Below are positions 26,854-36,704 of a stretch of 64,000 nt of DNA, piece by piece. The DNA is from an uncultured Cyclobacteriaceae bacterium (GTDB lineage Bacteria; Bacteroidota; Bacteroidia; Cytophagales; Cyclobacteriaceae). The stretch is taken from positions 124,001 through 188,000 of the forward strand of contig CAJQKV010000007.1 of the NCBI GenBank assembly GCA_905479015.1, written 5' to 3'. Made by a program: the position numbers and the translations under genes. The notes under the pieces were generated by a model. The model saw only the letters and a list, made by a program, of their open reading frames with translations. It was not told the origin of the DNA and ran no database searches. The stretch's first letter is position 1. Each line of letters opens with the position of its first letter.

Positions 26854-26943
26854 TCAAAAAAAGCTGTACAATCCTTTCCACATAGTTAGTTATTGTTCCC
26901 ATCTTGGAACCTTTCCCTTTATGAACCTTTTTTATATTACGAT

Positions 26944-27180
26944 TAGGGGTTCAAAAATAATCCTTTGAGTTTGGGACAACCTCTCTCTAGGAGCGTCTCT
27001 AGCCAATAATTCTTTTCCCATTTAGTTGATTCCTTGATCCTCTTGCCTCTCCTATTATAATGTCTCTGGGTAGGTCTCTATATGATTCTTAAAAGATTGC
27101 GAGTTCGTCGGTTATAGCCTCTTAAATGTCGCTTATCTTCCTTAATTTTAATGATAAATACTAAAAGTATCTTTTGATTA
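26944..27180 (-). pseudogene. Possible degraded coding remnant (uncertain)
   Basis: On the minus strand, one frame reads basic, protein-like text (KEDKRHLRGYNRRTRNLLRI, an in-frame TAG, then RPTQRHYNRRGKRIKES, and TKWEKNYWLETLLERG further on) ending with TAA at 26944. The high content of Arg/Lys and the single interrupting stop suggest a decayed gene such as a transposase, but I cannot name a family and chance cannot be excluded. Confidence 0.2.
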
Positions 27181-27280
27181 TTAGTATTAATCCCTGTTGC
27201 ATTACCCTCGATGGTTATTATTGTAAGCTGCATCAAAAAATCTGTCAATTAAGTCAAAATCTAAATTGATGCGTAGTACG

Positions 27281-27376
27281 CCCGTGATTGCTCCTGCCTT
27301 GGTCAATGCCCTATTCAATGCTACCGGTAAAAGAATTCGTACACTCCCTATCCAAAATTTTGATCTAACTCTCTGA
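27281..27376 (+). pseudogene. 3' remnant of a xanthine dehydrogenase-family molybdopterin-binding subunit gene
   Basis: The frame reads PVIAPALVNALFNATGKR followed by IRTLPIQNFDLTL and a TGA stop at 27374-27376. This is the characteristic C-terminus of molybdopterin-binding subunits of xanthine dehydrogenase/aldehyde oxidase/isoquinoline oxidoreductases (consensus around PAIANAIFDATGKRIRxLP). No upstream part of such a protein is present: the in-frame sequence before it is unrelated. It is therefore a leftover of a deleted or rearranged gene. Confidence 0.65.
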
Positions 27377-27464
27377 CTGTTTTCATCGAAAATCGGGACC
27401 GTTTTATGATTAATCGAATGAGATTGATTAAATTAACTTACCATTTAAAACTTAGTTTTAACTT

Positions 27465-29129
27465 ATGATACGCGCACTCATTATTCTAGCTTTATTTTTT
27501 CTGATCAGTTGTACTTCTGAAAAAGAGGCTCAAATGCCTCCTGAAGAGGTTCCTACGCTTAAAAATTATAAGGACTTAACTACCCTTTTTGAGGCCTGGA
27601 GAACTTTTGAAAACCCTCCCCTTTTTAAGGGAGCACCGGATTATCGTGATGAAACCTTTAAGAAGAGAAATGCTCAATTTATATCCTTACAAAATAAATT
27701 AATCAGCATAGATACCCTTGGTTGGCCCATTGAACATCAAGTAGATTGGCATTTGATTTGGGCTGAGATGAATGGATATGATTTTAATCAACGCGTGCTG
27801 AAGCCTTGGCAGCGTGATCCAGCATTCTATGTTACTCTTTGGTTGGAAAAAAGTGATGTGCCTGGACATGAAGGCCCTACCCATCACAAAATACTTGACC
27901 TATGGACTTATCATTTCCCGTTAGATAAAGAAGATAGAGCAAGAATCATAAACGAACTGAAGGTCATCCCCGCGATCAATCGGCAGGCACAGGAAAATCT
28001 CACTGGCAATGCGAAGGACTTATGGATTACAGGTATTAAGGACATTCGAACTCAAACTGTGGACCTCAGTAATATATTAAATCTAAAGGGTGTACAAAAT
28101 GATTCTGAATTGGTGGCAATGGTTAATGAGGCCATCCTATCTACAGACCAATTGGTCGAATGGTTAGAAAAAAAAGCGGCCTCAAAAACAGGCCCTTCCG
28201 GTATCGGTAAAGCATCCTATACCTGGTACCAACAAAATGTGCATTTGGTCCCACTTACTTGGGATGATGAGGTCATGATCTTAAAAAGAGAATTGGCTAG
28301 GGCGTGGACGGCATTGAAATTGGAAGAACATAGGAATAGAGACTTACCTCCTTTAATTGCAGCCGATTCCCCTGAAGCCTATGAAAAAAAAGCCAAAGCA
28401 TCAGCAAAAAACCTTATGACCTTTCTAGAGGAAAATGAAATTCTTACCGTCCAAGATTATTTCAGTCCAGCCCTCGATGAGCATTTGGGTGCATATATCC
28501 CTGAGGCCACTCGGAACTTCTTTATGATTGGAGCTCATTATGACCCTAGACCTCTTTATTCTCATTTTTATCATTGGTTTGAACTGGCCATCATGGACCG
28601 GCATCCACCAGAAAGTACCCTGCGCCAAGGACCCTTGCTTTATAATATTTTTGATTCTCGAAATGAAGGTACCGCTACAGCTGTTGAGGAAATGTTCATG
28701 CAAGCGGGATTGTATGATCAAAGTCCAAGAGTAAGAGAAATCGTATATATCATGATTGCTCAACGAGCCGCTCGAGGATTGGGTTCACTGTATGCACATG
28801 CCAACGAAATGACTATGGAGGAAGCTGGGGGCATTCATTCGGAATTTACGCCTCGGGGCTGGATGAAGACAGAAAAAGAATTACTGATTTTTGAGCAACA
28901 TTTATACCTAAGACAACCGGGTTATGGGTCGAGTTATATCACAGGAAAATACCTCTTAGAGCAAACCTTTGCCGATTATGCCAAAATGAAATCGAGCCAA
29001 GAAAATGGGTTTGTTTTACGAGATTTTTTTGATAAATTAAATGCGATTGGAAGTGTACCGATTTCTCTTACCCGATGGGAAATGACAGGTTTAAAGCCTA
29101 GCCTAAATAAATCTAAAAGCATGTTTTAG
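27465..29129 (+). CDS. DUF885 family lipoprotein
   Basis: 554 residues. A lipoprotein signal with lipobox LISC (acylated C16). The body matches DUF885, a mostly helical, probably metallopeptidase-like family; the conserved Glu-rich helix is [16 protein letters not shown] in place of the usual EGWA motif, followed by [18 protein letters not shown]. It is predicted to sit at the periplasmic face of a membrane. The stop codon overlaps the stop of the convergent histidine kinase gene (4 nt, TTAG). Enzymatic activity is unproven for the family. Confidence 0.75.
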   Translation: MIRALIILALFFLISCTSEKEAQMPPEEVPTLKNYKDLTTLFEAWRTFENPPLFKGAPDYRDETFKKRNAQFISLQNKLISIDTLGWPIEHQVDWHLIWAEMNGYDFNQRVLKPWQRDPAFYVTLWLEKSDVPGHEGPTHHKILDLWTYHFPLDKEDRARIINELKVIPAINRQAQENLTGNAKDLWITGIKDIRTQTVDLSNILNLKGVQNDSELVAMVNEAILSTDQLVEWLEKKAASKTGPSGIGKASYTWYQQNVHLVPLTWDDEVMILKRELARAWTALKLEEHRNRDLPPLIAADSPEAYEKKAKASAKNLMTFLEENEILTVQDYFSPALDEHLGAYIPEATRNFFMIGAHYDPRPLYSHFYHWFELAIMDRHPPESTLRQGPLLYNIFDSRNEGTATAVEEMFMQAGLYDQSPRVREIVYIMIAQRAARGLGSLYAHANEMTMEEAGGIHSEFTPRGWMKTEKELLIFEQHLYLRQPGYGSSYITGKYLLEQTFADYAKMKSSQENGFVLRDFFDKLNAIGSVPISLTRWEMTGLKPSLNKSKSMF

Positions 29130-32122
29130 AGCAAACTTCGCAGCAGGTTAAGTTGATCCTTTACCTCCTTTTTTTGCTTTTCAAATTTTATTCTGAGTTC
29201 TTCGGGCGTTATGTTTATTTTGCTTAAGTCTTTAACTTCAATGATGGATTCTATCTCAAGAAGTTTATCACTCATCATTTCTAATCCCACCATAGCAAAA
29301 TTGGGCCTCATCTTATGCGCCAAAGCCTTCATTGATGAGAGATCAGCCGCAGAAAATGCAATTAGAAAGGCATCGAAATCTACATCCATTGTTTTTAAAA
29401 AAATTCCGAACATCACCGCGGCCCGTCTATGATCCCCACCGTAATATTTATTTAAAATGTTTTGATCCAACTGATAAGACCTATTCTCTTCATTCAAAAC
29501 GTTACTTAACAATCCCAATTCAAGAAATATTACCTTGATCTCATCGGCGTCAAATGGTTTCGTGATATGATAATTCATACCTGCGCGCATTGCCTTGTCT
29601 CGCTCGTCAATTAGGGCAGAAGCCGTTAAAGCAATGATCGGAACCATTTTATTACGATTTGATTGATCATCTCTTAATCGAATAGCAAACTCGTACCCAT
29701 CCATAATAGGCATCCTAATATCCATTAAAATCAGGTGGTAATGCTGATTTTCAGTCAACCCCAAAGCTTCCTTTCCGTTTGATGCTAAATCAAATTTGAA
29801 TCCCCAATTTTCTAGCACTCCAGCGAGGTATTGTTGGTTGAATTGATTGTCTTCCACAATCAAAATATGGCCTTCACGCGCTGCAGAAAATGTTTCTTTT
29901 TCTGTAATCGTCTCAATATAATTGGCGGTTGACAGCCACAAATTAAAGGTGAATTCGGCGCCTTGACCCGATTGACTTTTAACCTTGATTTCACCGTCAT
30001 ATATGGTGATTAGATTCTTAACTATAGAAAGCCCAAGTCCTGTGCCTCCATATTTAAGTTTTGTCTCAGCATCCGCTTGTTTGAATGAATTGAAAATATC
30101 TTCAACCAAAGGAGCACTGATGCCGATACCCGTATCCTTGATACTAAAAAGAAAATTAGTTTTATCCCCTTTAACAGATATGGGTTCACCAAACACTTCA
30201 ATGCTTCCTCTTTCTGTAAACTTTGTGGCATTACTCAAAAGATTTAAAAAAATCTGATTGATGACCACAGGATCCGCCTTTACCTGAAAATTCACCTCTT
30301 GGGATAACTTATTCAAATATTTTATGGATTTATGATCCAGATTAAAGCCTACAATTTTTAACAAAGAATCAATGATGGTTCTTATATTCAAAGATTGCTC
30401 ACTGAGTTCCATGACCCCACTTTCTATTTTGGACAAATCCAAAACATTTGATATTAATCCCATGAGAATGCTAGAAGAATGCTTTAACCCTTCTAGATGA
30501 CTCAGTTGTTTTTGGGTCGGCTTGGTATCGTATAACAAATGGGTCAAGCCAATGATCGCATTCAATGGGTTTCTTATCTCATGACTCATGTTGGCTAAAA
30601 AAGCTTTTTCTGCCTCACGGGAAAACTCTGCTTCTTGATAGGCTTTCTTGATCTCACTTTCAAGATTTTTTCTGTCTGTAATATCAAAGTGGATTCCCAA
30701 AGAACCCACCATCTGACCTTGTTCGTCAAATAAGGGTGCCCCGCTGATGATCACCCAAATCAACGCCCCCGATTTTTTTCTCAATTGAACCTCATAGCTA
30801 GACGGTCTTCCTTCTAACCTAAGATCGCTATGGTAATCAATTAAATTTATTTGATCCCTGTTCGCACTGAAGAGATCAACCGCATTTTTCCCTATGATTT
30901 CTTCTTCAGTATATCCAAGCATATCGCAAAACCAATCATAAGCACGCAAGATCCTATGCTCATGATCTACCTCTAATAAACCAAGATGCATATTTTCAAT
31001 AAGACCTCTGTACTTTTCTTCTGATCGCTCGATACGCTCATTGAATCTGAACTCCTGTGTTACATCCCGGACTTGCCATAATTGTCCGATGTACTCCTGA
31101 TCAGACATGAGCGGGATAAAATCGCAGTCAATGATACTTCCATTTTTTAGTTCAACCCCCTTAATTAATGTTTTTTGTTTTATGTTTTTGGCTCGGTCAA
31201 CAAAACCATAAAACTTATCTGGTGTAACGAACAACCCTTCATAATCTTTGGCCACTTGTGCTTGATCTACTCCAATGATGTTTTTATCCTCAAAAGAAAT
31301 CTTAAATATCCTTTTAAATTCTGAATTGATCATGGCAATTTTATCCCGCTCATCAAAGAGCAGCACACCGGTATGCAAGTTGTCTACGACGCTATCTAAA
31401 ATGTGAATATTTTTACGGATGCCTGTCCGTAAATCTTGATTCTTTTGTTCAATCAAAGAATTTTTAAATAACAGCGAGATGATGTTGGCAATAATTGAAA
31501 AAAAATTAAAATGCTCATCATTAAAAAAGTCCTTTTGAGTATGTTCGGAATCTATAATGCCTATGGTCATTCCCTCATACGTAATAGGCACAGTCAATTC
31601 AGAATTTCGAAAAACATCATTGATGCGATAACGTTTGTCTTGGCTTGTGTCATTAACAATTTCACCCTTACCGCTAGCAGCTACCGTCCCGACAATTCCT
31701 GTTCCTAATGGGATTTTCAATTTTTTAAACCTATCTTGACGTACCTTTCCTTGATTTTCAAAAGGCGTAATCTGATAGCATTGATTGTCTTTTATGGCAT
31801 ATATAAAGCAATTGTCTAAATCATACTTATGAATCAGCTTTTCCGATACAACCCATGCAATTTCGTTGAGATTGTTTTTGCCTACTAGACTTAATCCAAA
31901 TTCATTGATCGCCTCAAAAAAATGATTGTTTTTTTCTACTTCCAGTTTTAATTTGTCATTAAGTTCTGAGAGCCATTTATTTAATTCAAAAAGTTCTTTA
32001 GACTTAGACTCAAGCAATTTTTCAGCGGCTTCTCGAGACTTAATCTCTCGTGCAACACGCTTTTCTAAGAGTCTATTTTGGTCCTTAATTTTTTCGAATT
32101 CTGAATCTGACAATTTCGCCAT
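29126..32122 (-). CDS. H-NOX-associated hybrid sensor histidine kinase (HnoK-like)
   Basis: 998 residues from the ATG at 32122; the open frame extends three codons to a TTG at 32131. It is soluble, with no membrane segment. Order: N-terminal coiled coil (about 1-70), GAF domain (about 75-215), PAS (about 235-355), PAS/PAC (about 365-485), HisKA with phospho-accepting H514 ([13 protein letters not shown]), HATPase with DTGIGI and [10 protein letters not shown], receiver domain with D801 ([13 protein letters not shown]), and a C-terminal Hpt domain with H936 (ALAHKMRPN). The 5' end overlaps the H-NOX gene by 38 nt, the usual arrangement of an NO sensor regulating its partner kinase. The output regulator is not encoded next to it. 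Confidence 0.9.
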   Translation of the reverse strand: MAKLSDSEFEKIKDQNRLLEKRVAREIKSREAAEKLLESKSKELFELNKWLSELNDKLKLEVEKNNHFFEAINEFGLSLVGKNNLNEIAWVVSEKLIHKYDLDNCFIYAIKDNQCYQITPFENQGKVRQDRFKKLKIPLGTGIVGTVAASGKGEIVNDTSQDKRYRINDVFRNSELTVPITYEGMTIGIIDSEHTQKDFFNDEHFNFFSIIANIISLLFKNSLIEQKNQDLRTGIRKNIHILDSVVDNLHTGVLLFDERDKIAMINSEFKRIFKISFEDKNIIGVDQAQVAKDYEGLFVTPDKFYGFVDRAKNIKQKTLIKGVELKNGSIIDCDFIPLMSDQEYIGQLWQVRDVTQEFRFNERIERSEEKYRGLIENMHLGLLEVDHEHRILRAYDWFCDMLGYTEEEIIGKNAVDLFSANRDQINLIDYHSDLRLEGRPSSYEVQLRKKSGALIWVIISGAPLFDEQGQMVGSLGIHFDITDRKNLESEIKKAYQEAEFSREAEKAFLANMSHEIRNPLNAIIGLTHLLYDTKPTQKQLSHLEGLKHSSSILMGLISNVLDLSKIESGVMELSEQSLNIRTIIDSLLKIVGFNLDHKSIKYLNKLSQEVNFQVKADPVVINQIFLNLLSNATKFTERGSIEVFGEPISVKGDKTNFLFSIKDTGIGISAPLVEDIFNSFKQADAETKLKYGGTGLGLSIVKNLITIYDGEIKVKSQSGQGAEFTFNLWLSTANYIETITEKETFSAAREGHILIVEDNQFNQQYLAGVLENWGFKFDLASNGKEALGLTENQHYHLILMDIRMPIMDGYEFAIRLRDDQSNRNKMVPIIALTASALIDERDKAMRAGMNYHITKPFDADEIKVIFLELGLLSNVLNEENRSYQLDQNILNKYYGGDHRRAAVMFGIFLKTMDVDFDAFLIAFSAADLSSMKALAHKMRPNFAMVGLEMMSDKLLEIESIIEVKDLSKINITPEELRIKFEKQKKEVKDQLNLLRSLL

Positions 32123-32624
32123 CGTTATCAATATTATGCTTATCTACCCTTCCATCCTCATCATAATGGATCATACAGGCATCAATCAATCCTGAGGCCA
32201 AGGAAGACATTTTTCTAGCTGATTCGTACACAAAGATCATTTCATTCCCCTCTTCTTTTTCAACTGTAAATTTAGGGAGTTCAGCGTCAGGATAAAGCTT
32301 CCGTACTTCGGGGTGGATGTAGGAATCTAAGGATCGAAATACATCAAAGGAAGAATTTGCTGAGGAAAAAAAGTGTGAATGCCCCATGACAAACGCCTGA
32401 AATATAAATTTACCAAATTCAAAAAATAAATCGTCAATGGTCCTTTCTGTAATTCTACTGGTATTTGAAACCAAGTTGAACATCTGAGAATAGTGGTAGG
32501 ATCCTACAGTTGTGAAGGCACCACCATCGGGTAGATTAGAGGATTCTATTACTTTATCTACCAAACTATAATCGTACTCTGCCTCTAAAAACTTTAAATA
32601 TTCAACAATAACAAGTCCTTTCAT
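32085..32624 (-). CDS. Heme NO-binding (H-NOX) sensor protein
   Basis: 179 residues, the standard length of a stand-alone H-NOX domain. The N-terminus MKGLVIVEYLKFLEAEY, the SNLPDGGAFTTVGSYHYSQM segment, the proximal heme ligand H104 (SYIHPEVRKLYPDAELP) and the heme-propionate YxSxR motif (Y133, S135, R137 in VYESARK) are all present. The position equivalent to the distal tyrosine of O2-binding H-NOX proteins is Leu (L142), which predicts an NO-selective rather than O2-binding sensor. It overlaps the hybrid kinase gene by 38 nt and is divergent from the photolyase operon. Confidence 0.93.
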   Translation of the reverse strand: MKGLVIVEYLKFLEAEYDYSLVDKVIESSNLPDGGAFTTVGSYHYSQMFNLVSNTSRITERTIDDLFFEFGKFIFQAFVMGHSHFFSSANSSFDVFRSLDSYIHPEVRKLYPDAELPKFTVEKEEGNEMIFVYESARKMSSLASGLIDACMIHYDEDGRVDKHNIDNDGEIVRFRIRKN

Positions 32625-32916
32625 TTCTCATCTTTTTTATTTAAAAAATCACGATTGATTTTTTTGCCTCTCTAACAATTGATCGAAGCTTATACAAGAA
32701 ATTCAATAATTTGAATCAAATGTAAAATGGTGAAACTTTAGGATAATTAATATTGAAAGCAAACCTAAACGTAGAACATTTATTTTAAAAGTAATTCCTT
32801 CAAAGAATGAAAATAACAGATCCTAATATTAAAAAAAAACGGATCATTTACGCATCTTGGGAACATTAATAAACACGCATGTGTTAAAAAGGAAATCGAT
32901 AATTATTCAAAATCAT

Positions 32917-33087
32917 ATGTTTAATATTTTTAAAAAGACTTCACCTCTCCAAAAATTGTATCAGAAATATGAACAACTTTTGAAGGATGCTCACCAACTT
33001 TCAAAAACCAATCGTTCGCTAAGTGATCAAAAACATGCCGAAGCGGAAGAAATACTTAATAAAATTAAAGCTGCTGAAAGCAAATGA
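32917..33087 (+). CDS. Lacal_2735 family small protein
   Basis: 56 residues from the ATG at 32917; the longer upstream frame (from 32857) adds non-conserved residues. The sequence MFNIFKKTSPLQKLYQKYEQ followed by a helical region with KTNRSLSDQKHAEAEEIL matches the small Lacal_2735 family of marine Bacteroidota, of unknown function, which I know mainly from photolyase neighbourhoods. It is first in the photolyase operon; its stop overlaps the next start (ATGA). Confidence 0.7.
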   Translation: MFNIFKKTSPLQKLYQKYEQLLKDAHQLSKTNRSLSDQKHAEAEEILNKIKAAESK

Positions 33088-33368
33088 CAAACCCCTCTTT
33101 TTCTACAAACGAGGAGAATAGAATTATTGAAATGGCTTGGGAGGATCGCACTCCTTTCGAGGCCATTAATTATCAATTTTCTCTTCCAGAAAGTGGAGTC
33201 ATTGCGCTGATGCGAAAGCGGCTAAAAAGATCTAGCTTTAATTTGTGGAGATCTCGAGTACACCAAGGCATCAGTCAAAAACACGGCAAAAAAAGGAATT
33301 CTGAAATACAACGATTCAAATGTACACGCCAACGATCTATCACAAAAAATAAAATTTCGAAAAGATAA
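33084..33368 (+). CDS. TIGR03643 family (DUF2805) protein
   Basis: 94 residues. The helix-turn-helix-like core IIEMAWEDRTPFEAINYQF and GVIALMRKRLKRSSFNLWR is the signature of TIGR03643/DUF2805, a small basic protein typically encoded beside photolyases/cryptochromes. The C-terminal third is very basic (RFKCTRQRSITKNKISKR), consistent with DNA or RNA binding, which has not been shown. It starts within the stop of the Lacal_2735 gene and is 13 nt before the first photolyase homologue. Confidence 0.8.
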   Translation: MTNPSFSTNEENRIIEMAWEDRTPFEAINYQFSLPESGVIALMRKRLKRSSFNLWRSRVHQGISQKHGKKRNSEIQRFKCTRQRSITKNKISKR

Positions 33369-33381
33369 ATACTAAACCTTA

Positions 33382-34470
33382 ATGGCGTTTTTTCCTACCC
33401 AGTTTAGCGATATATACCAGCGTCTCAAATCCATAGATCCTGAGAAATATAGCCATACAAGAAACTATGTAGATGGGGCTGTAACGTACTTGTCTCCCTA
33501 CATCTCAAGAGGGGTAATTTCTACGAAAACAGTTTTTAACTATTTGTTGGAAGAGGAATATCCCTTTGAAACCATTGAAAAATATGTGCAAGAATTGGCT
33601 TGGCGTGATTATTGGCAACAAGTTTGGATTCATAAAAAATCTGCGATAAATACGGACTTAAAAAGTCAACAGCAAGAAGTTCAACATTATGAAATTCCCA
33701 CCGCTATATTGACAAAATCAACAAGTATCGAAGCCATAGATAGAGCGATTAAAGCATTGGAAGATACCGGCTACATGCACAATCACATGCGCATGTACGC
33801 CGCAGCTCTCATTTGTAATATGGGTAAAAGTCATTGGTTGACCCCTTCGCGATGGATGTATTATCATTTATTGGATGGAGACTGGGCTAGCAATGCCTTG
33901 AGCTGGCAATGGGTAGCGGGTAGCAACGCATCAAAAAAATATTATGCAAATCAAGCGAACATTAATAAATTTTTTAGGACGGATCAACGCAATACTTTCT
34001 TGGACTGCGATTATGATGTTTTAGTCAATCGTCCCTGCCCTAACGCTTTAGTCCCAACGACGTTACCTCTATTCAAAACAGAACTGCCAGAGCCTCAAAC
34101 AATGGTCATAACACCGAGTGAGCCTATCCTTGTTTATAACTATTATAACCTAGATCCAAATTGGCGCCATGAGGGTGATTATAACCGTATTCTTTTACTA
34201 GAACCTAAAATTTTCGAACAATATCCGATCGCGCCTAAAAATATTGAATTCATGCAAGCCTTGGGGATAAATATTAAAAATTTACAAGTATATGTCGGCT
34301 CCTTTGAGGCCTTAAGTAAAAGCTATCCAAATCAAGAGATCATTTATAAAGAGCATCCCCTAAATGTGCATTATGTAGGTACTGAAGATGCGAGAGATTG
34401 GATGTTTGATGTGCAGGGCTATTTCCCCTCTTTTTTTGCTTTCTGGAAAAAATGCAAGAAACATTTGTGA
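33382..34470 (+). CDS. Photolyase/cryptochrome homologue with FAD-binding domain first (apparently permuted)
   Basis: 362 residues. The protein begins directly with the helical FAD-binding domain: YLSPYISRG (36-44), ELAWRDYW (71-78), TGYMHNHMRM (129-138) and ASNALSWQWVAGS (169-181) match the FAD-binding motifs of class I photolyases. The alpha/beta antenna domain that normally comes first is missing from the N-terminus, but residues about 247-362 look like an alpha/beta domain and end in YFPSFFAFWKK, resembling the 'Y-x-F-T-P-F-x-x-x-W' segment that closes the normal N-terminal domain. This suggests a circular permutation. Its 3' end overlaps the next photolyase gene by 19 nt. Activity is unknown. 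Confidence 0.82.
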   Translation: MAFFPTQFSDIYQRLKSIDPEKYSHTRNYVDGAVTYLSPYISRGVISTKTVFNYLLEEEYPFETIEKYVQELAWRDYWQQVWIHKKSAINTDLKSQQQEVQHYEIPTAILTKSTSIEAIDRAIKALEDTGYMHNHMRMYAAALICNMGKSHWLTPSRWMYYHLLDGDWASNALSWQWVAGSNASKKYYANQANINKFFRTDQRNTFLDCDYDVLVNRPCPNALVPTTLPLFKTELPEPQTMVITPSEPILVYNYYNLDPNWRHEGDYNRILLLEPKIFEQYPIAPKNIEFMQALGINIKNLQVYVGSFEALSKSYPNQEIIYKEHPLNVHYVGTEDARDWMFDVQGYFPSFFAFWKKCKKHL

Positions 34471-35930
34471 AAGAGAAAAAAAACCCGGTTAACCTCGTAT
34501 GGATAAAAAGAGATATCCGAACACAAGATCATGCAGCACTTGAAGCTGCAGAGCAAGCTCAGATTCCCTATCTCATCGTTTATTTATTTGAGCCTTCTTT
34601 GCTCGCTTATCCCGATAGTTCCTTAAGACACCAACAATTTATATACAACTCATTGGCCGATGCCAATAAAACCCTCCATTTTTTCAATCGATCTATACAA
34701 ATTTGCTATGTTGAAGCGCCTCTTTTTTTTGAATTCATCCTCAATCATTTTGATCTAAAATCGGTCTATTCCTATCAGGAATCGGGTATCAAACTGACTT
34801 GGAACAGAGATCGAAAGGTGACGGAAATTCTTAAAAAAAACAACGTTTATTGGCATCAATTTCAAAAAGGTGGGGTCATAAGAGGGATGAACAATCGGAA
34901 AAATTGGGATCGAGTGTGGCTCAAGGATATCGCCATTCCACCCATCAAAAATGTATTCACTCAAAACGAACAACCTCCCTTCAATCATCCGTTTTCCTTA
35001 CCTCCCACTTTAGCATCAAAATTCCTTGAAGTTACTCCTCATTTACAAGCCGCTGGTGAGACGCAGGCTTGGAAATACTTGATCTCATTTACCCATGATA
35101 GAGGTAAAAATTATCATAAAATGATCTCTAAACCCCTTGAAAGCAGAAAGTCTTGTGGAAGAATCTCTCCCTACTTATCTTGGGGTAATTTGAGCATCAA
35201 ACAGGCGATGTATCATGTCTCTGATCACGCGGATTTTGAAAAACATAAACGTGCTTTTGGGGGTCTCATGACACGCCTCAAATGGCATTGCCATTTCATT
35301 CAAAAATTTGAAGTGGAATGTGACTATGAAATCTTATGCGTCAATAGAGGCTACGAATCCCTAGTAAGAGTTGAAAATAATAACCATCTGCTGGCTTGGC
35401 AATCAGGACGTACCGGTTTTCCATTGGTAGATGCCTGTATGAGGTGTCTTCACACCACGGGTTGGATTAATTTTCGTATGCGTGCCATGTTGGTATCCTT
35501 GTTATGTCATCACCTAGACCAAGATTGGAGAACTGGCGTCTATCACCTCGCCCAATTATTCCTTGACTATGAACCAGGCATTCATTATCCACAATTTCAA
35601 ATGCAAGCAGGTACGACCGGTATTAATACAGTCCGGATTTATAACCCTATAAAACAGTCTTACGAACATGATCCTGAGGGTATATTCATTAAAAAGTGGG
35701 TACCTGAACTCATTAATGTACCCATTCCCTTTATCCACGAGCCTTACAAAATGAATCATTTTGATCAATCTTGTTATGGTATTGAAATGGGCGTTGACTA
35801 TCCCTTTCCCATCGTAAATTTGGAGGAAAGTGGAAAAATAGCTCGAGAAAAAATTTGGGGCCACCGGAAAGGCCAAAAAGTAAAAAAAGAAAGTCAAAGA
35901 ATTTTAAAAACACATGTCAGAAAACAATAA
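34452..35930 (+). CDS. Cryptochrome/deoxyribodipyrimidine photolyase family protein
   Basis: 492 residues in the normal domain order. The N-terminal alpha/beta domain starts NLVWIKRDIRTQDHAALE; the FAD domain contains RISPYLSWGNLS, TRLKWHCHFIQKFE and TGWINFRMRAML. The usual 'GTDAAPYFRIFNP' segment is replaced by TTGINTVRIYNPIKQS, so this is a divergent clade, not a canonical CPD photolyase. The extreme C-terminus is very basic (from about 470). It is third from the operon's start region, overlapping the permuted homologue by 19 nt, and is followed 2 nt later by a flavin reductase. Confidence 0.88.
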   Translation: MQETFVKEKKNPVNLVWIKRDIRTQDHAALEAAEQAQIPYLIVYLFEPSLLAYPDSSLRHQQFIYNSLADANKTLHFFNRSIQICYVEAPLFFEFILNHFDLKSVYSYQESGIKLTWNRDRKVTEILKKNNVYWHQFQKGGVIRGMNNRKNWDRVWLKDIAIPPIKNVFTQNEQPPFNHPFSLPPTLASKFLEVTPHLQAAGETQAWKYLISFTHDRGKNYHKMISKPLESRKSCGRISPYLSWGNLSIKQAMYHVSDHADFEKHKRAFGGLMTRLKWHCHFIQKFEVECDYEILCVNRGYESLVRVENNNHLLAWQSGRTGFPLVDACMRCLHTTGWINFRMRAMLVSLLCHHLDQDWRTGVYHLAQLFLDYEPGIHYPQFQMQAGTTGINTVRIYNPIKQSYEHDPEGIFIKKWVPELINVPIPFIHEPYKMNHFDQSCYGIEMGVDYPFPIVNLEESGKIAREKIWGHRKGQKVKKESQRILKTHVRKQ

Positions 35931-35932
35931 AT

Positions 35933-36589
35933 ATGTATTTATCAGAATCTAGTATTGAAAAAATGCCTCATGTCAAAAGATTGAATATCATTAATTCAGT
36001 CTCAGGTATTAAACCAGGCAACTTAATTGGTACCAAAGACAAAAATGATCAAACGAACTTAGCCATCATAAGCTCTGTCGTTCATCTAGGCAGTAACCCT
36101 CCCTATCTTGGATTCATTTTACGCCCTGATCAAAATGTGCGCAGGCATACGCACGAAAACATTTCAGAAAATAAGGTATTTACCATCAATCACATTCCTT
36201 CCGATTTCATTGAACGAGCACATTATACCTCAGCTAAATTTGATAAAAATATTTCTGAATTTCAGAAGTGTGGATTTACTGAGGAATACTATGAGGATTT
36301 CACGGCACCTTTTGTCAAAGAAAGTAAATTAAAAATGGGCTTAATCCATGAAGAAAGTGTCCCCATAAAATCCAGTAATACACTCATGATCATTGGAAGA
36401 ATATTACATTTAATCATTCCTGACACCTCTCTGAGTGAAGAAGGATATATTGACTTAGGTGTTGCGGACAGTGTTGGTATCTCTGGACTAAATGCCTACT
36501 ATACACTCAAAAAAGTAGGCGAGTTCCCATACGCTCGTGTAGAAAAAACCCCTGAGTTTAATGATAAAAAAACAAAATTTACCTCATAA
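35933..36589 (+). CDS. Flavin reductase-like, FMN-binding split-barrel protein
   Basis: 218 residues from the ATG at 35933, 2 nt after the preceding photolyase stop; the frame is open further upstream but inside that gene. Recognisable flavin-reductase features are [47 protein letters not shown] and the [11 protein letters not shown] strand. It probably reduces or stores free flavin; in this operon it could supply reduced FAD or FMN to the photolyases, which is inference. The DUF2256 gene starts inside its last codons (29-nt overlap). Confidence 0.8.
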   Translation: MYLSESSIEKMPHVKRLNIINSVSGIKPGNLIGTKDKNDQTNLAIISSVVHLGSNPPYLGFILRPDQNVRRHTHENISENKVFTINHIPSDFIERAHYTSAKFDKNISEFQKCGFTEEYYEDFTAPFVKESKLKMGLIHEESVPIKSSNTLMIIGRILHLIIPDTSLSEEGYIDLGVADSVGISGLNAYYTLKKVGEFPYARVEKTPEFNDKKTKFTS

Positions 36590-36704
36590 AATATGTCCTG
36601 TATGTGCACGTCCCTTCAACTGGAGAAAAAAATGGCGACTGTCATGGGATCAAGTAATTTATTGTAGCAAACGTTGCCGAAGCCAAAAGAATGAAAGGAA
36701 TTAA
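36561..36704 (+). CDS. DUF2256 family small zinc-finger-like protein
   Basis: 47 residues, between the flavin reductase and the next photolyase homologue, overlapping both (29 and 14 nt). Two CxxC-type knuckles are present: CPVC at residues 12-15 and CSKRC at 35-39, with a conserved [16 protein letters not shown] stretch between. This is the DUF2256 pattern, a tiny protein encoded beside cryptochrome/photolyase genes in many bacteria. Zinc binding is inferred from the cysteines; function is unknown. Confidence 0.85.
   Translation: MIKKQNLPHKICPVCARPFNWRKKWRLSWDQVIYCSKRCRSQKNERN

Noticed and set aside
32867-32886. AACAC-GCAT-GTGTT inverted repeat upstream of the three-photolyase operon as an operator
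   Set aside because: Arms are only 5 bp and unlike the TTCACT palindrome of the regulator region; expected by chance in AT-rich DNA of this length.
32857-32916. Extended N-terminus for the Lacal_2735 protein
   Set aside because: The added 20 residues are not like the family, which starts at MFNIFKK; the ATG at 32917 is preferred.
34755-34988. 77-codon minus-strand frame inside the second photolyase gene
   Set aside because: Antisense shadow of a well-supported coding sequence.
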